32,037 bases of DNA from Aquisalinus sp. (GTDB lineage: Bacteria; Pseudomonadota; Alphaproteobacteria; Caulobacterales; Parvularculaceae), in NCBI GenBank assembly GCA_022763145.1, contig JALEGM010000155.1, positions 1 to 32,037 on the forward strand. Reading direction: 5' to 3'. A model generated the notes under the pieces. It searched no databases. It was not told the origin of the DNA and saw nothing but the letters and a program-made list of their open reading frames with translations. Shown here in pieces: positions 26,774-32,037 of the stretch. Within the stretch, counting starts at the first letter, position 1. The number at the start of each line of letters is the position of its first letter. The position numbers and the translations under genes were made by a program.

Positions 26774-27516
26774 GAGGAGGATACGGTCTTCCTGTCATCC
26801 GCAGGAGAAGAAGCCATTTCCACCTCTTGCGCGAAATGTCCCATACGGGCATCGGCTTCACGTGTCACCTTCTGGAGAGCCTGTTCGATTTTCTGCCGGG
26901 CCTCCTCTTCATCCCCATCCACAATAATCGGATCACCATAGACATAGCAGCCTCTCGAAAAAGGCAGCGGAAAATGGAACCGATCCCAGGTTGAGAAGAA
27001 GTGCGCACGTCGCACGGCAAAAGCAGCAGGATACACAGGTACACCAGAAAGTTTTGCCAGTTGTACGATACCGGCATGGCACTTCTCGCGTGGCCCCCGT
27101 GGGCCATCCGGCGTCAGACCGACACCTTCCCCGCGGCGCAGAGCTTTGAGTAATGTACGTAGTGCGTTGGAGCCGCTTTTATTCTTGGCTTTTTTGCGCG
27201 GATTGCGGGCGGAGCCTCTGGCAAAGGAAATGTCGAAGCCCTTCACAGCGCGCGCGATCAGTTCTCCGTCGCGGTGTTCAGAAATCATGAACCAGAAACG
27301 CTTCGGGAACAGGCGACGCTGATCAACCATCATCAGAATGCGGCTGTGCCAGAACACAACGATCATGCCCTTGTCATTGGTACGGGCCTGCTCAAAATTC
27401 TCCTGCCCGATTACTTCCCAGCGGGTCGTCACGCGGATTAGACGTATCCAGGCTGGTACAATGATACCAAGGCACCAGGCGAGAAAAGGGTTGGGTTTTG
27501 AAGACTTAATGGCCAT
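26770..27516 (-). CDS. lysophospholipid acyltransferase family protein (DUF374)
   Basis: MIVVFWHSRILMM; SEHRDGELIARAVKGFDISFARGSARN; GLTPDGPRGPREKCHAGIVQLAKLSGVPVYP. Confidence 0.93.
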   Translation of the reverse strand: MAIKSSKPNPFLAWCLGIIVPAWIRLIRVTTRWEVIGQENFEQARTNDKGMIVVFWHSRILMMVDQRRLFPKRFWFMISEHRDGELIARAVKGFDISFARGSARNPRKKAKNKSGSNALRTLLKALRRGEGVGLTPDGPRGPREKCHAGIVQLAKLSGVPVYPAAFAVRRAHFFSTWDRFHFPLPFSRGCYVYGDPIIVDGDEEEARQKIEQALQKVTREADARMGHFAQEVEMASSPADDRKTVSSS

Positions 27517-27617
27517 GCAATGAGGCTACCCTGAACTTGAATTGCAGCTTATAGACGCTTGCCATCACCCTGACAAAGGCTGATCGCAAAAGATTAGCAG
27601 AACCACTGAACCGCTGT

Positions 27618-29525
27618 TTGCATTTCCCGGCGGGGCAGCACATGTTGCGGCCTGCATATGATGGGCCAGATATAAAGAAAAAGATGAGACGGGGCGTGCT
27701 GGAAAGCGCAAACGACAACAAACAGGAGAGAAGTCCACCCGGACTCGCCAGGAGATTATGGCGCGACTATATGTCGACCTATACGCCGCAACTGCTGGCC
27801 GCCTTCGGTTTCATGATACTCCTTGCCGCAGCAAGTGCCGCGTTCCCTCTGCTAACAGAATGGATTTTTGCCGGCTTTACCGGTGGTCAGGGCGCAGAAG
27901 CCACCGCGAGTTCAGTTGCAACGGAGACTTCAAATCCTGCTCTGGAACGCGTCATGTTGATCGGCCCACTGGCAATGTTCGGGGTTGGTGTTGCTATGGC
28001 AGTTACCTCCTATCTTTATGCCATTATGAGCCAGACAGCGGCCATCGGCACATTACGGGACCTGCAAAAAGCCATGTTCCGGAACTTCCTGACCTATGAT
28101 TACGCCCAAAGCCGCGAAGATGGCGCCGGTCAACTTGTCTCGAGATTTACGAACGATACGACAATACTGCGGGAAAGCCTGACCAGGGCCCCCAATGCGG
28201 TCCGAGATATTCTGCTTCTCATCACTTATTGTGGTGTTATGATCTACACTGACTGGGTGTTGTTCATGGTTGTGCTGCTGATTTACCCGACAGTCGGCTT
28301 ACCGGTGACCTGGCTTGGTAAATATCTGCGTCGTTTTGCGGCCCGCGTACAAGATCAGATCGGTGATATGACCAGCCAACTGACCGAGAGCATGCGCAGT
28401 GCCCAAATGGTGAAGACCTACAAACTAGAGGACTATGAGCAGAAACGCGCTGATGAGTCATTCGATGAGCGCCGGGATCTATTACTAAAAGTTGTTCAAA
28501 CCCGCGCTGCCAATGAACCGCTTATAACGCTGATCGGCTCTATCGCTGTGGCCTTTATTGTTGGCATCGCAGCATGGCGCATCTCCACTGGAGAACTGGA
28601 CACGGAAAGCCTGATCGCCTTTATCATCACCCTGACCTTACTCTCGGCGCCTGCCCGTGGCCTTGGCACGATCAACGCTGTTCTGCAGGAAGGCTTTGCC
28701 GCACTGGAGCGTATTTATTGGGTCATCGATCGCCAGCCACACATAACAGATACCCCAGACGCAAAAGAAATCCTTACTGACGAGCAGCAAACCGCACTGC
28801 CAGTTGCTTTTAACAATGTCAGCTTCTCGTATGGCGGGAACGAACAGGCTTTGCAGGATTTCACGCTTGATATTGAAGCAGGTCAGACGGTTGCACTGGT
28901 CGGCGAGTCCGGGGCAGGAAAATCAACTGTCTTCAATCTCTTGCCACGACTTTACGAAGCAACATCAGGTACGATTAAAATCAATGGTCAGAATATCAGA
29001 GACGTAACCCTTTCTTCCCTAAGGAATCAGATCGCACTGGTAACGCAGGAAGCAATCCTGTTCGATGATACGATCAGCAACAACATTCTGTTTGGTCGAG
29101 AGAATGCATCCGGCGAAGATGTCATTGACGCCGCCAATGCCGCTGCCGCCGATGAATTCATCCGTGAACTTGATAAAGGTTACGAAACACGCGTCGGCGA
29201 CGCCGGCAGTAACCTGTCTGGCGGTCAACGCCAGCGTATCGCGCTTGCCCGGGCATTCCTGAAAGATGCTCCGATCCTGCTCCTGGACGAGGCAACGTCC
29301 GCTCTTGACGCAGAATCAGAGCGCAAGGTTCAGGAAGCATTGGCGCGGCTTGCCAAGGGCCGCACGACCATCGTTATTGCCCACCGACTATCAACGATCC
29401 GTACCGCAGATAAAATCGCAGTCATGGACAAGGGTCGTATTGTTGAATTAGGCAGCCACGAGCAACTTCTGTCCGCAGCCGGGATCTATGCGAGATTGTC
29501 AGCCCTTCAATTCACAGATGGATGA
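27618..29525 (+). CDS. ABC transporter ATP-binding/permease protein (MsbA-like; start may be 27684)
   Basis: TM domain plus Walker A GESGAGKST, LSGGQRQR, Walker B ILLLDEATSALD, IAHRLSTI; divergent from an LPS cluster. Confidence 0.94.
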   Translation: MHFPAGQHMLRPAYDGPDIKKKMRRGVLESANDNKQERSPPGLARRLWRDYMSTYTPQLLAAFGFMILLAAASAAFPLLTEWIFAGFTGGQGAEATASSVATETSNPALERVMLIGPLAMFGVGVAMAVTSYLYAIMSQTAAIGTLRDLQKAMFRNFLTYDYAQSREDGAGQLVSRFTNDTTILRESLTRAPNAVRDILLLITYCGVMIYTDWVLFMVVLLIYPTVGLPVTWLGKYLRRFAARVQDQIGDMTSQLTESMRSAQMVKTYKLEDYEQKRADESFDERRDLLLKVVQTRAANEPLITLIGSIAVAFIVGIAAWRISTGELDTESLIAFIITLTLLSAPARGLGTINAVLQEGFAALERIYWVIDRQPHITDTPDAKEILTDEQQTALPVAFNNVSFSYGGNEQALQDFTLDIEAGQTVALVGESGAGKSTVFNLLPRLYEATSGTIKINGQNIRDVTLSSLRNQIALVTQEAILFDDTISNNILFGRENASGEDVIDAANAAAADEFIRELDKGYETRVGDAGSNLSGGQRQRIALARAFLKDAPILLLDEATSALDAESERKVQEALARLAKGRTTIVIAHRLSTIRTADKIAVMDKGRIVELGSHEQLLSAAGIYARLSALQFTDG

Positions 29526-29559
29526 GTGCTAGCTGGTCGAGACAGACTAATAGTCTTTG

Positions 29560-29895
29560 TTAACTGCAAGCGCCTTGTGCTGCAACACTGACCCCAGCAG
29601 AAGCTGCCGTACACGCATTACTGTACGTCTTGCCGTCACAGCCACAGACAGGACGGTATTCCCGTGTGCAGATTTGCGGGCGCGTCGTACATACACCGGC
29701 ACGATCTGCCATCCCGCAACTGCCAACCGGCATCGCGCAATAATCACTATTCAGGTTGCATTCGACACCAGCAATACCAGCGCAAGCTTGGCCAGTTGCA
29801 GCTGGCTGATCTGATTGTAGCGCATCACGGTGGCGATCACTCATGCACGCGCCTAACAGGATCAGAGCAGACATGAATATTGCGACGCGCGTCAT
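29560..29895 (-). CDS. Kazal-type serine protease inhibitor domain lipoprotein (start revised to MTRVAIFM)
   Basis: Lipobox LLGAC; ICTREYRPVCGCDGKTYSNACTAASAGVSVAAQGAC. Confidence 0.9.
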   Translation of the reverse strand: MTRVAIFMSALILLGACMSDRHRDALQSDQPAATGQACAGIAGVECNLNSDYCAMPVGSCGMADRAGVCTTRPQICTREYRPVCGCDGKTYSNACTAASAGVSVAAQGACS

Positions 29896-29902
29896 CTTAT
29901 TA

Positions 29903-30922
29903 TCAATTGTCTGACATTTCCGGTACAACCAGCTGAGCATCAAGCAAACGGTCGCGCCATTTCAAGCTCCAGTGCACATGCGGGCCCGTAGCGCGGCCTG
30001 TGGCACCAACAGCACCGATGACATCGCCTTTCTGAACCCGCTGGCCAGCTTCGACATCAACGCGGGACATATGCAACAGCGCACTCTCAAGCCCCTGCCC
30101 GTGGTCAATGAAGACAAGCCCCCCTTCAAAGTACATGTCATCTTCAGCAAGGGTCACAATGCCATCAGCCGGCGCCCGCAGGTCAGTACCGGTCGGAACA
30201 GCGACATCAACACCGGAGTGAAAGCGCCGTGGAACGCCGTTCAGTATCCGTTGTGAGCCAAACACACCACTTATCCGCCCACGAACAGGCCACTCAAAAC
30301 CACTGACCCAGTCAGCCTGTTTCTGCATATTCTCGCGAGCAGCATTTTTTAGCTCGATACCGCGAACAATCTTCTGTTCTTCTTCAGGGGTAAACTGATT
30401 AACCTTATTATCCGGCAAGCCATCAATACGTTCGATTTTAAAGTCCCGCGGTTCAATATTCAAGGTTTGCGGCGCCAGGATTGTACCATCGGGATAGGTA
30501 ATACGCAGAACAGCTGTTTCTGGATGGTCCCGGTTGAAGCCGAAGATGAAACGTCCTTCTTCATCCACATCTAAGGTCATATCATCAAGCATGACTGTTG
30601 AGCCGGGCATGGTTTCGCCAATAATCAAGCCACCTTGCGCAAAGTCACCCGCGAGGGTGGGCGGCGTAATACCGCCATCTGGTCTGATCTCACTGGTATC
30701 AAGCTGCGCCACTTTCATATCCATCATCAGCGAGCCTTCACCGAGACTGTCGGTTGAACTCGACAGGCCTGCCTCACGCATGAGGTCTTTCATGCTGGTG
30801 GCGGTATTGTTGACCTTTACCTCATCTTCAGGCGTTGCAATCAGCGTTTCAGCGCTGGCAAAACCGAGCATCAAAGGTGAAGTGAGGGCCGCAATCAATA
30901 CAGCGTAACGGGTAAGGTACAT
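29903..30922 (-). CDS. M23 (LytM/peptidoglycan endopeptidase-like) metallopeptidase, secreted
   Basis: Signal peptide; FHSGVDVAVPTGTDLRAPADGIV (HxxxD), ALLHMS, GPHVHWSL (HxH). Confidence 0.93.
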   Translation of the reverse strand: MYLTRYAVLIAALTSPLMLGFASAETLIATPEDEVKVNNTATSMKDLMREAGLSSSTDSLGEGSLMMDMKVAQLDTSEIRPDGGITPPTLAGDFAQGGLIIGETMPGSTVMLDDMTLDVDEEGRFIFGFNRDHPETAVLRITYPDGTILAPQTLNIEPRDFKIERIDGLPDNKVNQFTPEEEQKIVRGIELKNAARENMQKQADWVSGFEWPVRGRISGVFGSQRILNGVPRRFHSGVDVAVPTGTDLRAPADGIVTLAEDDMYFEGGLVFIDHGQGLESALLHMSRVDVEAGQRVQKGDVIGAVGATGRATGPHVHWSLKWRDRLLDAQLVVPEMSDN

Positions 30923-30937
30923 GCGATTTACCTCCTG

Positions 30938-31159
30938 TCAGGTATTGAGCTTACCGTCGGAATACATAGCTTCAGCAGCAATATGCGCATTCAGATATGC
31001 TTCCTGGCGGTCAACGCTCCAGTAGCGCAAAGACTCCAGTGGAATCTGCTTGCCGGTCACAGCGCACAGCACAAAGCTGCCATGTTCGATAATGGCAAAC
31101 TCGCCGTCCAGATATTCGAGTACAGCTTTACCGCTGCCAAATGAGTCGAGTGGATTCAT
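30938..31159 (-). CDS. DUF2093 domain-containing protein
   Basis: AVLEYLDGEFAIIEHGSFVLCAVTGKQIPLESLRYWSVDRQEAY. Confidence 0.87.
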   Translation of the reverse strand: MNPLDSFGSGKAVLEYLDGEFAIIEHGSFVLCAVTGKQIPLESLRYWSVDRQEAYLNAHIAAEAMYSDGKLNT

Positions 31160-31316
31160 GCCTTTAGCCTAACCTCGCACGCAGAAAAAAGCGAGCATAC
31201 ACTGCGTTACAGGTCTGTCAGGCTCAGATTTTCAACGAATTGCTGCCAGATTAACGGTTTCACCACCTAATAGACGTAAAAAGCCAGTCATATCCTCTTA
31301 TAACTAGGTGCAGGAC

Positions 31317-32037
31317 ATGACAGAACAAAACCAGAAGCAGGGCCCCAAGGTTTCCAAGGAGTACAAGAAAGCTGCCGATTTTGCGGAAAAGGCTTTCGCT
31401 CATATTGAGGAACATCAGACCCCCGCTTATCCAAGCACTTACGCTTTCTGGTACAGCTATGTCTCTCGCTCCAATGAGGACATGGTGCGCAAGGTCGACG
31501 AAACTCTGGAAAAAACCGGCAGCCTCAGCGTCTATGATATCAACCAGTTACATGACAAATTCCTGTCTGCAGAGGACGCTGAAAAGCGTCGTAGTGAGCA
31601 GATTGGTAATGACTTTGAGAAGGAAATGGTCAGTGTCATGCGACTTGTGCAACAAAGCATGACGAGCAGTGACAGCTATTGCAGTTCTCTTGACGCAGCG
31701 CAGGAAAAGCTGCCTGAAGCCGTTTCTCCGGAAAAAATCAGTGAAATCGTTTCCTCCCTGATTGAACAAAACAGGGAAATGAAAGAGATGACTGAATCCC
31801 TGAATGACGGGTTACAGAAATCTCAAAACCAGATTCACGAACTCAACGCACAGTTGGCAAAAGCCCGCGATGAGAGCATGCGTGATGGCCTTACAAAACT
31901 GGCTAACCGTCGCAATTTTGATATCAGCCTTGCTCGCGAGATTAAAACTGCGCGTGAGAATGGCACCGATTTAACGCTGGTGCTCGCTGATATTGATCAC
32001 TTCAAGAAAGTGAATGACACTTATGGCCATCAGGTAG
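31317..32037 (+). CDS. GGDEF-domain protein, truncated by the window end
   Basis: Open frame from ATG 31317: MTEQNQKQGPKVSKEYKKAADFAEKAFAHIEEHQTPAYPSTYAFWYSYV...DGLTKLANRRNFD...LADIDHFKKVNDTYGHQV; no stop before 32037. Confidence 0.93.
   Translation, partial: MTEQNQKQGPKVSKEYKKAADFAEKAFAHIEEHQTPAYPSTYAFWYSYVSRSNEDMVRKVDETLEKTGSLSVYDINQLHDKFLSAEDAEKRRSEQIGNDFEKEMVSVMRLVQQSMTSSDSYCSSLDAAQEKLPEAVSPEKISEIVSSLIEQNREMKEMTESLNDGLQKSQNQIHELNAQLAKARDESMRDGLTKLANRRNFDISLAREIKTARENGTDLTLVLADIDHFKKVNDTYGHQV

Noticed and set aside
29544-29556. Palindrome AGACTA-a-TAGTCT between convergent msbA-like and Kazal genes
   Set aside because: Short, no T-run, single occurrence; not enough to call a terminator or site.
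1-32037. CRISPR arrays, transposons, prophage, tRNA/rRNA, toxin-antitoxin or defense islands
   Set aside because: No regularly spaced repeats, transposase motifs, tRNA-like cloverleafs or defense-type domains were seen; content is core housekeeping.

Overview
This is an alphaproteobacterial chromosomal core-genome window. That placement rests on several alphaproteobacteria-typical families: TrcR/DUF1013, DUF1465, DUF1192, DUF2093, COQ9 and YdcH/DUF465. I find about 37 protein-coding genes. They include ispH-thrB-rnhA, a TetR regulator with a divergent beta-propeller gene, DUF4197, peroxiredoxin, YqgE, an EAL phosphodiesterase, GNAT, thrC, a paraoxonase-like protein, rpmE, DUF1465, DUF429, DUF1192, a quinone oxidoreductase, DUF599 and trcR. 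Further along are rpsU, coq9, purK-purE, a GGDEF cyclase, two YdcH-like proteins, a TIGR02444 protein, ubiX and an SDR. An LPS block follows (lpxL-like, lpxK, waaA, DUF374, msbA-like), then an M23 peptidase with a Kazal protein, DUF2093, and a second GGDEF protein cut by the window end. I saw no mobile elements, CRISPR arrays, rRNA or tRNA. No large unknown gene system stands out. The most interesting signals are: (1) rpsU, absent from the ORF track, has no ATG/GTG/TTG start; an ATC (or CTG) codon follows a strong AAAAGGAGG SD that abuts a nested stem-loop; (2) an SDR-fold protein whose YxxxK catalytic motif is FxxxQ; (3) a paraoxonase-like propeller that keeps the catalytic-calcium ligands and the disulfide cysteines but appears to lack both catalytic histidines; (4) a TTAA-rich inverted repeat containing TTAA-N7-TTAA just downstream of trcR; (5) an M23 peptidase followed 7 nt later by a Kazal-type inhibitor. 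All homology calls are by eye, without database searches.
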